This document shows, piece after piece, positions 36,341 to 48,795 of a DNA stretch of 64,000 nucleotides. Positions within the stretch are counted from its first letter, which is position 1, and each line of letters starts with the position of its first letter. Below the pieces are notes generated by a model that was not told the DNA's origin, did no database searches, and saw only the letters and a program-made list of their open reading frames with translations. This DNA is from Phalacrocorax aristotelis. Its lineage: Eukaryota; Chordata; Aves; Suliformes; Phalacrocoracidae. The position numbers were made by a program, and so were the translations under genes. The stretch spans positions 2,976,001-3,040,000 of the forward strand of contig NC_134286.1 of assembly GCF_949628215.1 (NCBI RefSeq), in the 5' to 3' direction.

Positions 36341-36980
36341 AAACCTGTCTGAAATGAGGCTGAGACTACAAAGGGTCCATTTTCAGCTTGGGAGTCTCAA
36401 GGGAAAAATCAAAGGGTTTCTTTCTTTCAACAGTTTGGGTGAGATGATATTTTGAGATGTTGACAGCTGCCAAACTGCAGAACCAGTGAAGAACTACCAA
36501 ACTGAAATCGTTTTTATCTTTTTGAATTTTTCTCAATATGCAGCTCGACTTCCCTTTACAGCTCACGACTGAAATTTCTACTCAGTTAAAAGGTTTTTCC
36601 CCTCTTTCAATGCTCGTGTCTACTGTTTTGGGCCAAAAATGAACTCTCTCCCTTCGAAAATTAACCATAAATAATACAGAACCATTATTAGTACCTACTA
36701 GCAGTGTTTCTATTACAGAAATGTATTAATTGCCATCCTTTTCTTCCTTCTTATGTGCTCAGTGTGGAACCAAATTTCAATGGTTAATCACCTTAATCAT
36801 CTCAATCATCTCTCTCTATCACACTGAATGTTCTCACTATGTTTACTTACAAGATATTGGTAAAACAGACCTAACAGTCTTTGCTCAAATAAACAAAGTA
36901 GAAGTAAAAACCAACATTTAAAAGTTTTCTATTTTTCTGACAGAAGCTATTTATTAGATTCAAAACAAACCAGCCTTTAG
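36341..36980. other. Unassigned AT-rich sequence
   Basis: No gene recognised. Around 36785-36815 the word AATCATCTC is imperfectly repeated three times. No interspersed repeat. Confidence 0.55.
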
Positions 36981-37016
36981 TAAATAATAATAATAATAAT
37001 GATAACAACAACAACA
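36981..37016 (+). repeat. (TAA)n followed by (AAC)n microsatellite
   Basis: About six ATA/TAA units run into four AAC units. The compound structure suggests a point mutation that then expanded. Confidence 0.9.
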
Positions 37017-37019
37017 CTT

Positions 37020-37700
37020 TCCATGCACCTCATACTATTCTTAACTATCTATTTTCTTGCTAAATCCCGTTTCTACGCTAAAGCCATCTCTCCTTTTCTA
37101 ACTCCTCCATCTCTATTGGTGCCATGACCAACATTGTGGTCGTTTCTCATCTGCTTCAGACATCTGCCCCACGCTCCCTCTTCCGCCGCAGTCAGTCGGC
37201 CCGTGCACTTCTTTCTTCATCACACATGCATTAACCAAATCAAAGTCGAACAAGCCCTTTCCTCTCACCCTTCAGGCTGTCAGACTCAGCAACAGCCTCT
37301 GCTTCAGCTTCCTCCACCAGCTTCTGCCTTCTTCCCAGCCTGCCCTCACGTCTGCCCTCTTGCTGTCACATCTGTGTCTTGAAGAAGACCTCCTTAATCT
37401 TCCTCCAAGCGACCATTTCTTTCTAAACTTGTCCTTTCAGAGTCCGTCCCAGGCATCCCTCCGCCCTGTGCCCCGCTTGCCCCCTGCCACCCCCCTCGCC
37501 TGTACTCTGGCTGTACCCAGCTCCTTTTCCTTTGCTCCCACCAAAGCCAGTGCACGCAACACCACACTGAAGAAAGCCAGGAGTCGTCCTCCAGCGGGGG
37601 AGGGCAGAGCCCTGCGGGCAGGTGAGCCCCAGGGTGATCTCTTTGGCAGAGCCGAGATCTGGTGTATTTTGCCATTACAGAACTGAGCACGAACGAGCAT
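37020..37700. other. Pyrimidine-rich stretch, no gene recognised
   Basis: The plus strand is strongly C/T-rich from about 37020 to 37560. That skew keeps frames open in both directions: 82 and 108 codons on the plus strand and 160 codons on the minus strand (37394-37876, the longest in the window). None of these peptides resembles a known family. A skewed stretch like this can form unusual DNA structures, but no function is shown. Confidence 0.5.
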
Positions 37701-40700
37701 CTTCTGAGCTCCTGACCCTCTCTGCTGTGACAGAGAGGACCCTCTGGATTTCTGTAGCAAGGCAGCTCCACGCTCGGCTTTGTGAGAGCTGATGCCAATA
37801 TTATTTGGAAATTATTTGGAAATAGCAAGACTGACTTCTGCCGGCACAGACTCCTCAGAATTTGGATTAACTGCACTTTGGGGCACTTTTTTATTAAAAA
37901 ACCCTCTATGTTTAATTAAAAATTCAAGAACAGAGCGTCAAATACTGGTGACTTCAGGCATTGAATACCTGTAAAAAATACACTTTCTTAAGAATTATCG
38001 TGAGACCTTAATGTCCAGCAAAGATAGTGATGTGAGAGATACGATAATATCCCAGCTATACTCGCAGATATCTTCCAATCAGTGACCCAAGGACTAACTC
38101 ACACTTACATGATGAATTAGATTGGATTTTTTAATATTTTATTTTTTCAGTTTGTAACTGCAGAAGGCAGCATATAAATGTTTTGGGAGAGTTCCTGTCA
38201 ACACTGAAAAAAGATCTAAAATTCCCTTTCAAAGAGACCTATCCACACCATTAAGCTCCTAAAGTAATAATACACAATATTACAAGGTCTTCCCTACCTC
38301 TGAAAATAAGGCAGATAAGTATACAAAGATTACTAATTCAGTACTTCTAAGATTAATAAAACACACGAAGACTCTCAAAATGGTGCCTCTGATTCAGTAA
38401 ACACAGATCTAACTGGGCAACCCACACAAGCGAAGTGGGTGTCCGGAGGAGAACGCAGCCTTGCCCTCTCCGCCCAATGATTAATACCTTTACCACCCTC
38501 AGAGCCTGGCCCTCCTGCCGGCACAGCCTTGATGCCGAGCGCACTGCCTGCATCCTCTCCCCAGGGCCAGAAGGAGCATTGCCGTGGCCGGCAGCAGGGC
38601 AGCTCATGGCCACCGGCTCCCACCGATGCCATTCCCCCATGACCAACGCTCAACGCCAACAGGAGTCAAACAAGAGTTGCGTTTGCCTCCCGTTATTCCC
38701 CTGCCCTCGCTCTAGACATTTACATTTGAAAATAGTATCTGTCACTCCCACAAACCAAGAAGTTTTTTTTCTGTTTGAACGTGAATGAAAAAAATCCAAA
38801 TCTCCGGGTGCCTGACATCAAAGCGTGGTAGAAGAAGACTATTGGGGTGGTGTGCTGGCATTAGCACGGCACTAGAAAGGAAGAGCAGATGGGCACTGAG
38901 GAAGCAAATCCTGTTGAAATATGATTAAGTGACACTGAAGATAAGGAAAACCATGAAAACTAAAGGGCAGGTAAGGGGATTTTAAGTGCAATATAAAAGG
39001 GGATTTGTGGCACGTCTAATTCCTCCTTTAAACGTTGATTAAACATAGGTTTTGGGGGGTTTTTTTGCTTCTCAATAATAGTTACAGCTCATTTTGTTTC
39101 CGTCTATGCTCTCTGCAAGCATCAGTGAAAGCTGAAGGTGCTTGGCACTTTTGTATCGACTGTATTTTTATGTTTTATTCTCACTCACTAAGTACTTTTC
39201 CAACTAAAGATGAAAACAGGAGGCATAAAAAGAAAATGTACCATAAAGTACCTCCAGCATTCTGAGGAAAAAAGCTCATGATTTTCTGGAAGATGATGGT
39301 TTCATTGCAACCACGCTCCAAACCAAGCTTTACCAATTTATCCATTTCTGACTAGGCAAGCCTGGCTTCTGACCCTGTGGCTTCTTATATTTGCCAAAGC
39401 AGAAAGTCTGCTCTAAGTATTGATGGGCTGGAGGACCTTGATTTGTTTCTTCTTATTATTATCATGTGTGCTAATACAATCAATTGCTCATTTCAATAAA
39501 TTACTAATTGTGAGCAAATCATCATTCTTAGCGTTAACAGAAATAGGTCTTATTCTCCCATTTCTGTACATGCCCACCTCCACCAAACCCAGCCCTCGCT
39601 ATGCCATTTTGATTTGAAGCTCATTTACAGACCTAAGCAGACTAGAACAACCAGCCCCCCCTCCTGTTTCCCAGTGGGACAACCTGCCCAAGAGTTGGCC
39701 TTTCAAAATGCTTCACCTCATCATTTCTACTGTCTTCTCTGAGAGGGGGAGGCGAGGACACGAAGGGACGGATGAAGAGAGGGAGGAAATACCTTGTGCC
39801 TCTTTTGGGGCCAATCCCATGCATTTTACTGAACTTTTCCAGAGTCATAAGTCCAAAGGGTTCCTCAAACACCTCTCCAAGCTGTGCTGCTCACTCTGCT
39901 CCAGCACGAGCTCAGGGTGGAGGGGGAGAAGGAAAGGCAGGTGTGTGCACACAGGGATGTTTGCCCCAGCACTCCAGGAGAGGAGACCTCTGTACCAACC
40001 CTGCAAAACTGACGTGACACCGAGATAAATATGTACAGTTCTCTGGATATCAAATCTGCACTTTAGTTTTTTTCTTGATATGGGAAATCCTGACTCATGC
40101 CTGCGGCTGGGATTGGGCATGTGGGATGTTTGCTCATCTAGTATTTCCTGTGGCCAGTTAGAAAAATCATGTAATCCACCACAGGTTTATAACATAATTT
40201 AAACCTGCCAAGTCTCATAACTTCTAAGAAGGCAAATTAACCATAAAGAGAATGGTTTCCACTTACTATATGTTATATTCAGGTCTCTGGCACACAGGCT
40301 TGCCACCGAAGAAGTCTTTTATGCAAGCACATAATCAACAGAAGCCTTCATTTTCACTGCGGTTAGATTTAATGTGATAATGAATATTCCAGTGTCAGCT
40401 CCAGGTAAACTGATGGGGTTTCACCTCAGATTCCCTCCTTTAAATATCTCACGCAGGCACACGCTTGCTGAGTGGTAAATAATTTAGCAGCGCCAGCAGA
40501 AGGACACCTCAGATGTGTTCAAAATGCAGGCGTACCTGCCTCGCTCATGTACTGCCCCGTGTTCCTGCTCTTGTAAACAGCATCAGTAGCGCAGCAGAGA
40601 GTGTAAAGGCTTTATTACCTATTTATATCAGCCCCTTGCAAGGGAGAGCAAAGGGAAAAAAATGCATGGCTTCAGCAAGCTGCCTGTGGAAAAATCCCCC

Positions 40701-42940
40701 CACGTGCACCACGGTCACCCACAAAGGTCCCATTGGGGTCACCACTGCTCAGCTGGTTCAAGTGGGACATGCAAGGTCTGGGCAGGGAAGCTCAGCGGTG
40801 CTGGCCCAGACCAACACCAGAGCCACGAGGAATCCATATTCCCTCATTGGCAGCATTTATTTTTGTTATAATTTGCAGAACTACAGATGATATTTTGCAT
40901 TCATTTGAGAGTCTCTCTGCAGTTTGCAAACATTTACCCACCCCATATGAGGCGAATTCTCTCATGCTCATTTTACGGACATGGAGTGCGGCTGAATTCA
41001 TATTACTGTGAAAACCTTTTCTGCCAAATTTTCTCTCCTGTGTCACCATATTTTACCGTTGTTACCTAACTAGGGCTGCCTGTGGGAGCAGATTTCCAAC
41101 ATAATTCTTAGGAATCTGCTATTTCTTTGGGCTTTTCACCTATTTTGCAGTTATTGGCTGATGTTTTTCCTCTCCTCCTTCATTTTGCCAGTTTCAAGTT
41201 TCCATTCCGACACCAAATGCTTTCCTCTTTTTCTACTGCTGTTAACACTAGGCAGATCAAACAAACACAAAAGTGTTTTCTCAAAAAATAATCATTAAGC
41301 CTATCGTGTAGTTTAGTTCAAGTGACAGCTGAATATTTGTTTCATTAATAAGTAATTTGCAATTAATTCGTGGAGTCATTTCTAAAAGAACATTGTGATG
41401 TTTCCATGGTTTTAAAGTGGCAAAACACTAGTCATTTTTTGACAAAATTTCAGTACAAATTGCTCTATGCATCCACTGGAAAAATCCAACCTCTGATGAG
41501 GAGCGTCCCCGTGATGTGCCTCCCATGGCAAGGCACCTACATACGATATCCAAATAACTGCAGTATTTAGGATTTGAATTTCAGGTGCATGGGTGCTCGT
41601 GCTGCTCCATTCAAACAATTAGTATTGAAATTACTAAAGTTATGGGGTTTTCCATTTAAGGCTCATAAACAACTCTTCTCCACGCTGGAAGAATAACAAA
41701 ATCTCCAATACAATTTGTTCAATTGATCTATTTTCATTCAAAAGGTTGGACAAACAAATGATTGTTAACCTGCCATCTGAAACCGAAGGTGCTTCAGCTC
41801 GCAAAGGCTCCTGAGGCTCTAAAACCGTGCCAGGAGTTATGGGCCACCCCTCCACGGGCTGTGCATCTCTCCTTGGAGGTCCAAGGGACTCCGTCCTCAA
41901 GCCTATGAAGGTCACCTTCTGCCTGGGATGAAATAGGCACCGGTCACAAGGACCTTTTATTAATAATTAAATAGGAGTTGACCATCTTTCACAGTGTCTT
42001 TTCTAACCTCACAAACCGGTGTGATTCAGGAATAAACAACACAGAAAAGTGTCTTTAATCCTGGACACCTTCCACTCTAAAACCCAGGACCTGATAACCA
42101 GCCAGCAAAGACTAAGGACATTTCTAAGCTACAGAAACAATTACAATTGTTGCCATATCACCTTCTAAATAACCTTCCCCCAAAATTATAGGTTAGAGAG
42201 TTGTCTGTAATCATTAACTGCCTGAAGGAGAGAGACACATTACCAAAGCAGCAAACCTCTAATCATCAGAGTGGGAGCAGCACAGAAGAGAAAAATAACT
42301 CCTTAACAAGCAAGTTGCAATAGTTTAAAAAAAAAAAAAATCTGATTTAGCACATATAGTTAGCACTCTGCAGTTGCAAAATTAAAATGTTGGAAAAAGG
42401 GAACATCATAAATTTGTGCCTACTTGGGAATGTAATTTGCTAGAATTACACTTTTAGATGGAAGTGCTTACAGGTTTTCATATTCAGCAGCAAGAGGACC
42501 AATTATATTAACGAACTGACACAGCTCTGAAGTGACACAACAGAGAGCTGGTAAAAAAAAATCAAATGTTTGTTTTTCAATTAAAAATGAGGAAAACATT
42601 TTTTTAAAAAACTGAAAGATGCCCAATTTCAAGGCATCCTGATTGAGATGAATAGGTAGCTAGAACTTGGTATCTGGAAAGCAAAGTTCTAGACCCTTTT
42701 ACAAAAACCGTTCGTTGGAAAGGGGTTTTAAGTTGTCAGAAATATCAGGTTAAAATTAATATTTTTAAAATTGCTGGAATGCTATAATTTCTGAGCTAAA
42801 AATTAATGAAGCTGGATAAGAGAATCTATAAAATATCTGGCAAGAAAAATCTGGAAACAATCAGCTACACCGTGCTTTGCTGCACAATGATTTCCATGAT
42901 AAGATGTGGCTTTGCCTTGGATGCAGTTTGCACCCTATTA
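37701..42940. other. Unassigned sequence
   Basis: Five kilobases with no recognised gene, RNA or interspersed repeat. A CpG-bearing patch at 38420-38620 is open in three frames (up to 117 codons) without known domains. A partial CTCF-like core at 40493-40504 (CCAGCAGAAGGA) matches 10 of 12 and is not called. An A run lies at 42327-42340. Confidence 0.55.
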
Positions 42941-43012
42941 GCTTGATCCAGTTTCCACTGAAGTAAATGAAAAGATTACCACTGACTTCAATGAAAGCTG
43001 GATTAGACTCTG
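42941..43012. repeat. Foldback element relic
   Basis: GATCCAGTTTCCACTGAAGT on the left pairs with ACTTCAATGAAAGCTGGATT on the right; about 19 of 25 compared positions are complementary. The centre reads CACTGACTTCAATG, a hallmark of old palindromic elements in sauropsid DNA. It appears to be the same general class as 19042-19114 but more decayed. Confidence 0.5.
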
Positions 43013-44300
43013 TTCACATTCACAGTAGAAAAAAAAAATCGTAATGATTATTTATGCCAGAAATTCCAGTGTAAAAAGCAAAATTGGCGCAAATGCGTTG
43101 AAGAATTTGAAGAGAAAAATAAGCACAGTGGATATAAAATATGATTCCACTAAAAATGATAAGATTACTAATTACTCTGAATAAGCTTATAGAAATACTA
43201 TAGATGTAATTAAATGGCACAAATATACTTCCAAATCCAATTATAGCAATGGAGCAATGATTATACAGTTGCATTAAGAGTTAAAATAAAATATGATACT
43301 AGATAAATGGGTATATTAGAAAGGCATTATTAGATTTCCTTGCATTTATCCACCATCAAGCGCCACCAACCCTTGAAGCTAGGGACGAATAGAAGAAAAC
43401 AGATAGAGGAGAAAGACTGGCTTCGCTGGCTAAATATAGCCAGTAACAACAGAGGTATTTCTACTAGAAAAGGTAAAAGGAGAGATCCCAGCTACCAATA
43501 CATGACTTGCACAACAAATTAAAATACTGAGTCTTATTCACAGTCCTACAGCTCCACCAGAATTAGCAACTCCTGTGAGTACCAAACAATAAAAGAAGTA
43601 AAACTTGACAAGGATTTACTGCAGAAAGTTGAAACACCGCAGAGAAAATATACCAATAAAAGGCCAATTATTGCAACCATCAATATTCGGCAGTGGACTA
43701 TCAGAGGAAAAGATATGCAGATCCAATTAGGAAAAAATACAGTCATGCCTGTCATTTGGCAGAAGAGCATTGCTTACAGATAGGAAAAGGGACACTCGCT
43801 TTATTTGTATGTTTAAATAATAATTTGATACTTTACCCATTATGTCAAGAAATTAACATTCAGAAGGAACAAATACATGCACAGTGTCACAGTGAGTCCC
43901 TTTCTGATGTAAAACTAAAACAAGTCATCCCGTGCTTTGCTCTCTCCAGTCCTTCAAACTCATATTAGCTTTAAAACAATATACAAAGTATGTATCAGGT
44001 TTGTCAACTTTTGAAACCCAAAGAAAATATTCACCAGTTGCCAGAACCTTGTAGGTCATGCTTAAATCACAACGGTACCTGTTTTTACAATTCAAACATA
44101 AACCAGGCACAACTTGCAGTGAGAATTTTTTGTGAGAATTCCTCTCTGGTGGGCTGGTAAGCGGAGGTTTCCCATTAATAAACACCTGCAGTTTATCCCT
44201 GTTTTGCAGTCACAGGGAGAGGACTGGTAAGGAGTTCAGCGTATAATGTCATCCCAGACCTTCTCTGGCCCCCAGGTACATGTTGGGCCATTAGCATAAT
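43013..44300. other. Unassigned AT-rich sequence
   Basis: No gene or repeat recognised. Frames of up to 91 codons on both strands without known domains. Confidence 0.55.
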
Positions 44301-44330
44301 AAAAAAGGGGAGGGGGGGGAGAGAAAAAAA
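44301..44330 (+). repeat. Purine tract (A/G only)
   Basis: Thirty bases of uninterrupted A/G, with a run of eight G flanked by A runs. Such mirror-like purine tracts can form triplex or quadruplex structures. No function shown. Confidence 0.85.
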
Positions 44331-46285
44331 CCCCTAGAAGTAGTCCTTTATTCTGCTTTTGCTATAATACTAGAAAGACAAACAGAAACATCCACATGCA
44401 CAGCTATGCCTTGGCTAAGCAAATCTCATAAATGTCTGAATTTCCCATTACGGCCGTGATTTCTAGAGGGAGATGAAATCTTTACCTCTCTCTAAATTGA
44501 TGGGAGTCTCCCTCCTCCCTTCAGATGCCAGAATATGGAAGTAGAAGACTATCCCTCTGAAGGCTGTATTTTATAATACTCTGATGAGATGCCTTTTGAT
44601 TTAGGGTTTGCATGAAGGAAGAAAAAGAATCCATGTAGTCTGCCAGCTCATCTAACCCAACTTTAATCACTTACTGTGTAGACAGCTATATCAGAGCTAG
44701 TCATCTAAAATCCCTTTAAAGTCAATGGTGAGAAATAGATGTTTTTAGGAAGCAATTAATTGATTGGAAGGAAGAGGGATCTATCATATATGGAAAAGAA
44801 TTGTGGCCCGGAGGGTTCTGCTTTTCTCCTTTTACGCTAACGAGAGTTCACACATCTGCATCGTGGTAGTCGTCCAAAAGAGGTGAGAAGAATATCACCA
44901 ATCTCTATTCAACAATCTCTCTTTTTTTTTTTACATCTTTTTAACTGTCCCTCTTCCCTTCTTTTTCTACACCTACTCTCTCCTGGAACACCAATGCAAT
45001 TTTTTACATTATAAGCCCATTAACCTCCCAAGGAAATGTTTTCATTCATCTGATGGTAATGAAAACTTTCAGGTCATCCATGACCAGTCACCTGGGCCAG
45101 AAGAACTGATCCATCAGGTTTAAAAAATACATTAATGGATAGTTTCATGCCAGTTGTCGCAGAAATATTCAGAATTGCACAAATAAGAGAAAACTGCCTA
45201 CCATTTCACCACTCTCCCACAGACCCATGGGCCCTTCAGCTCCCAGGACTCTTGGTCAAGTCCAAAATTATGATGGTTATATATGGCCTAAGGAGCTGGG
45301 CTGTGGTGATTTTCATGGAGACAGAGAAAACTATTCCTCCTCAAGAGGACAAGGCATATCTGTTGACTTGAAAACAGAGCAAATTTCAGGAGGGAGAAAA
45401 AATTAATAATAACAAATTTGTTTTCATCAAGTAAGATCCAATGAAGTCAACCTGAAATAAGTTTTGCCAGACTTGAATGTTGTGGAGACCCCTAAAAGTC
45501 TTTCTTTTGCCTGATCTACCACCCAACGGGTAGCCCTGTGCAATTTTGTTCTGCTTTTACGAGCTGGTGAACCAGCCTATTTCCTCCCACCCGCCAAAGA
45601 GCAACCATTGTACTGAAGATCTTTGAGAAATCTGCCGCACACTCTGACATAAGGGAGTAAGTTTTGTTTCATGTTTTCCTTATGCCAGGGCATTCATCTT
45701 CAAAGTGCCTCGCACGCAACCGGGGAGCCTTAGAAGCGTATCAGGGGCAATTCAAAGAGCTTTGCATGGAGCAGGAGGGGGTTCCTGTTGAAAGATGCAG
45801 CCTTGCATCTGCCAGAGAAGAGCAGATTCAAAAGCGAAGAGGTCACTTCACCTACCTGTAGTGCGATCACATATTCAGAAGACTCCAACTAAAAATAAGG
45901 GCTATTTAGACAGTGTGATAACCGAAACCCTCTAGGCAATGCTCTTTTTCTCTCTCCCTCACACACAGACACGTATAGAGTAATATCTCCTTTAGAAAAA
46001 AACCCAAAACTGTAGGAGACGTAATGGCCCCCAGAAAACTTACTCACAGATTAGCCCCATCTATAGCATCCTCCTGGTTTGAGCACAAAAGTTTCCAATG
46101 AGCTGGACCTCCACAGACCTCTGTTCAAGCCACCTGAGATAAGGAAATGACAATAAGCAGTTGTTTAACACAAGATAGAGAACACTGCTTTCTTTTAATC
46201 ACCCGATTTATTCCCATGTAGAGAACATATTTTGCTTGGTTCAGAAATTACAATTACCTCTTCTATGGTCAGACCTGGAAGGCCC
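44331..46285. other. Unassigned sequence
   Basis: No gene recognised. A T run lies at 44923-44932. The word CTTTAAAGTCAATGG near 44716 recalls the centre of the foldback elements but has no matching partner arm. Confidence 0.55.
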
Positions 46286-46289
46286 TGGA

Positions 46290-46485
46290 TAACGCGAGGG
46301 CTCTGCTAGGATGGGCACTGCCTAGACACAGAGTAATACATAGCTGCTTTCCCCAGAATTTATCGTCTACGAGACATAGGAAAATATGGAAGAAAGCATT
46401 GTTCTCCTCATTTTACACATGGAGGACTGAGACAAGGAGAGGTGCAAGGTTCACGCACAAGCGGATCAAGAGGTGTTTAATGTCA
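46290..46485 (+). repeat. MIR-like ancient SINE
   Basis: TCCTCATTTTACACATGGAG followed by GACTGAGACAAGGAGAGG and GCAAGGTTCACGCA parallels the MIR core and tail (CATTTTACAGATG, AACTGAGGCACAGAGAGG, CAAGGTCACACA) in order and spacing. Upstream, CCAGAATTTATCGTCTA resembles the matching part of amniote MIR relatives. High divergence fits an insertion predating the bird lineage. Family recalled from consensus knowledge; not searched. Confidence 0.55.
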
Positions 46486-47290
46486 CTGATGATGTTAAGG
46501 AAATCAGAAGAGGATTTTTAAGTGAAGCAGGAGTATAATAATCTTGTAGGTTATCTGTGGAGGCTTTGTATCAGGTACTTCTTTTTAAAACAATTCTGAT
46601 TAAATCTTTGTAACACCTGCCTTTTGATAAGGTGTAGATAGCTCTGCACCTGCAAGGAAGTCTCATTTTGGCTACTGAGAGAGGGCAGTTACCTCCATGG
46701 GATTCAATCCCACTGTCCCGCGTTAGCGGCGTCTGTCCCTGCTCCCACTGCCATTGTACATCTGGCACTGGCCACCTCCCTCTTCCGTCAAACATCCACT
46801 ACTGCAGAGACAAACCCATTCTGTATACGGTTTCTTCCATCTGTAATACTTCTTCAGTATCTAATGTATTCCAGGACTTATTTTTTCTTTTTTTTTTTTT
46901 TTTTAATAGTAAGTTAAAAGACACAGCATCCTACGCTTCAGCCTCTATCCTCCTTTCTCAGACTCCTCTGATATATATTGTAGTTGTCTCATTAAAATCT
47001 GCAAAGCCTTTGGGACAGTCTTTGTCTGAATGGCACTTCACATATACAGATACATTACTCTCCGTATCTTGAGGTTTTATTATTAGAAATAATTGGGCTT
47101 GTCTTTCTTTTAAACTCAATTTAAACATTGCCTCCATTGCCACATGCTTCATTTTGCTGCAGTGCTGACTGTGGTATTTCTCATTCAGCGTGCATACTCC
47201 AGGTTCATTTTATAACAGCAGGCCAAGATGGATCATAAACTTTATGTCTGATACCGCTTCTTACATAACATTTGTGGGTTTTATCAAATT
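46486..47290. other. Unassigned sequence with poly-T
   Basis: Contains a T-rich run at 46881-46904 (17 uninterrupted T from 46888). A 134-codon plus-strand frame (46668-47072) crosses the run and has no known domain. No gene recognised. Confidence 0.55.
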
Positions 47291-47295
47291 TTCCT

Positions 47296-47337
47296 ACTTA
47301 GAGAGTGTATTTTCCCACTTAGCGAGTGTATTTTCCC
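47296..47337 (+). repeat. Tandem duplication, 21-base unit
   Basis: Two adjacent copies of a 21-base unit beginning ACTTAG and ending GTGTATTTTCCC. They differ only at the seventh base (A versus C). This is a recent short tandem duplication. Confidence 0.9.
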
Positions 47338-48706
47338 TTTAAAGCACCTGATCAAGTACACTGAGATCTGGGACATAATTCCAGAATTTCATTTAATTGT
47401 AAAATTATGCATGTACTACATATACTCACGTATAGCTTACTTTGCTACAAGGCATCTCTCAAGAAGAGGTAACCATTTTGAGACCCTTTGATACCATCAG
47501 GCTGCTCGAACACACACTATGCTGCACAACCTGCTTTCAGAAGGTTTCAAAGCCTGTATTTGCAACGTGTTTCCTTTTTTTTCATATTTTATTCTCACTT
47601 TTGTTGTTCTTGCAGTGACCTCACCTGGAGCAACGAGGCTGCAAGCCCTCCATAGGTCTTCACAAAAAGAGCAATTGGTCTATGCTCTATATGTTTCCCA
47701 GGTTGTAAAACAGCATAAAAGTACAAATGAAGAACCTCATACTATTTTTCTTCCTGCTGTGTGCAATCAAGCCAGAAAGTATCCCTTACTCAGAAGGAAC
47801 CTGCAAATTACCTCGGCGTGCCCGACCCACCAGCAGTAATAGAACATTAGGACCATTTTCCCCCACTCACATCGTTGGTGCGGTGCTGGCTCTTCCCCCG
47901 CTGAGCTCCTCCAGCAGGTCTGTAATGCTGCCAGTCTCCGCTATGCCTGGTTCAAAAGTAAAATCCTGAATGTGAGTGAAACATAAACCTTTGCCACCAA
48001 AATATGTAAATTATTTTTAAAGAGCTTTACTTCACTTTACGTGCTGCAGAATTGACCCCATATATCTGGGAAGTCTGAAACTGAAATAGATTTAATGCAG
48101 CTAAGAAATAATCACAGGAAAGTGCTTTGGATTCAGCCAAGTATGAACTAAGGCAGTCTATTTTCTTCAAAGAAAGCTGGGGCTACCTTTCATTACATTC
48201 AACTATATCAATTATATAGAACTTCCACGGAAAAGACTTAAAATTTACAAAGGTAGAACAAACAGCATTACTGCAATGTCCAGTAGGATGAAACAAATTC
48301 CTTACATGGTAGGTGAATTCCTTTTTTTAGTATTTTAGAATTACTAAAAAAAAAGAAGGAAGGAGGAATGGAAGGAGGGATTTCATACACCTCGACCAGA
48401 CTCGCTGCGGTGGTGACATAAACCTGGGACACCGCGGCACATACGTTTTGGAAATTAGCCCCCACATCCCCCACCTCATTGCCAGAGCTCAGATCTCAAC
48501 TCTCTATTTCTGTATTCCCTACTTACTTCTAACCAGAGGAATGCAAAATTTTAGATAACGTTGCGTTTCTTTAAGTCTCTTCAAATAGTATCATACAAAC
48601 TATTTACTCCGCTCTACTTTGACCGGGGTTTCCATTTGCAGGATGTGTGCCATTCAGCGCTCTGCTCCTGAAAAGTTTGGTGTCAAGTTCTTCAGATGCC
48701 TAATTT
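47338..48706. other. Unassigned sequence
   Basis: No gene recognised. A purine-rich AAAGAAGGAAGGAGG tract lies near 48345-48380. A 106-codon plus-strand frame (47519-47839) begins with a hydrophobic stretch that could pass for a membrane segment, but no family is recognised. Confidence 0.5.
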
Positions 48707-48795
48707 GGGCTTAATTTGAGGCGGGGTAAATCGTTACAACTCAGATGAAGTCAATAGGAACACAGCAACTTACTTCAGCTTGGTGTCAGTAAATA
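48707..48795. repeat. Decayed palindromic element
   Basis: GGGGTAAATCGTTACAACTC on the left, a central GATGAAGTCAATAGG and ACTTACTTCAGCTTGG on the right fit the layout of an old sauropsid foldback (GTAAATC arm, TGAAGTCAATGG centre, reverse arm ending CAGCTG). Arms are now only weakly complementary. Confidence 0.35.

Noticed and set aside
40493..40504. CTCF-like core CCAGCAGAAGGA
   Set aside because: Two mismatches at well-conserved G/C positions.
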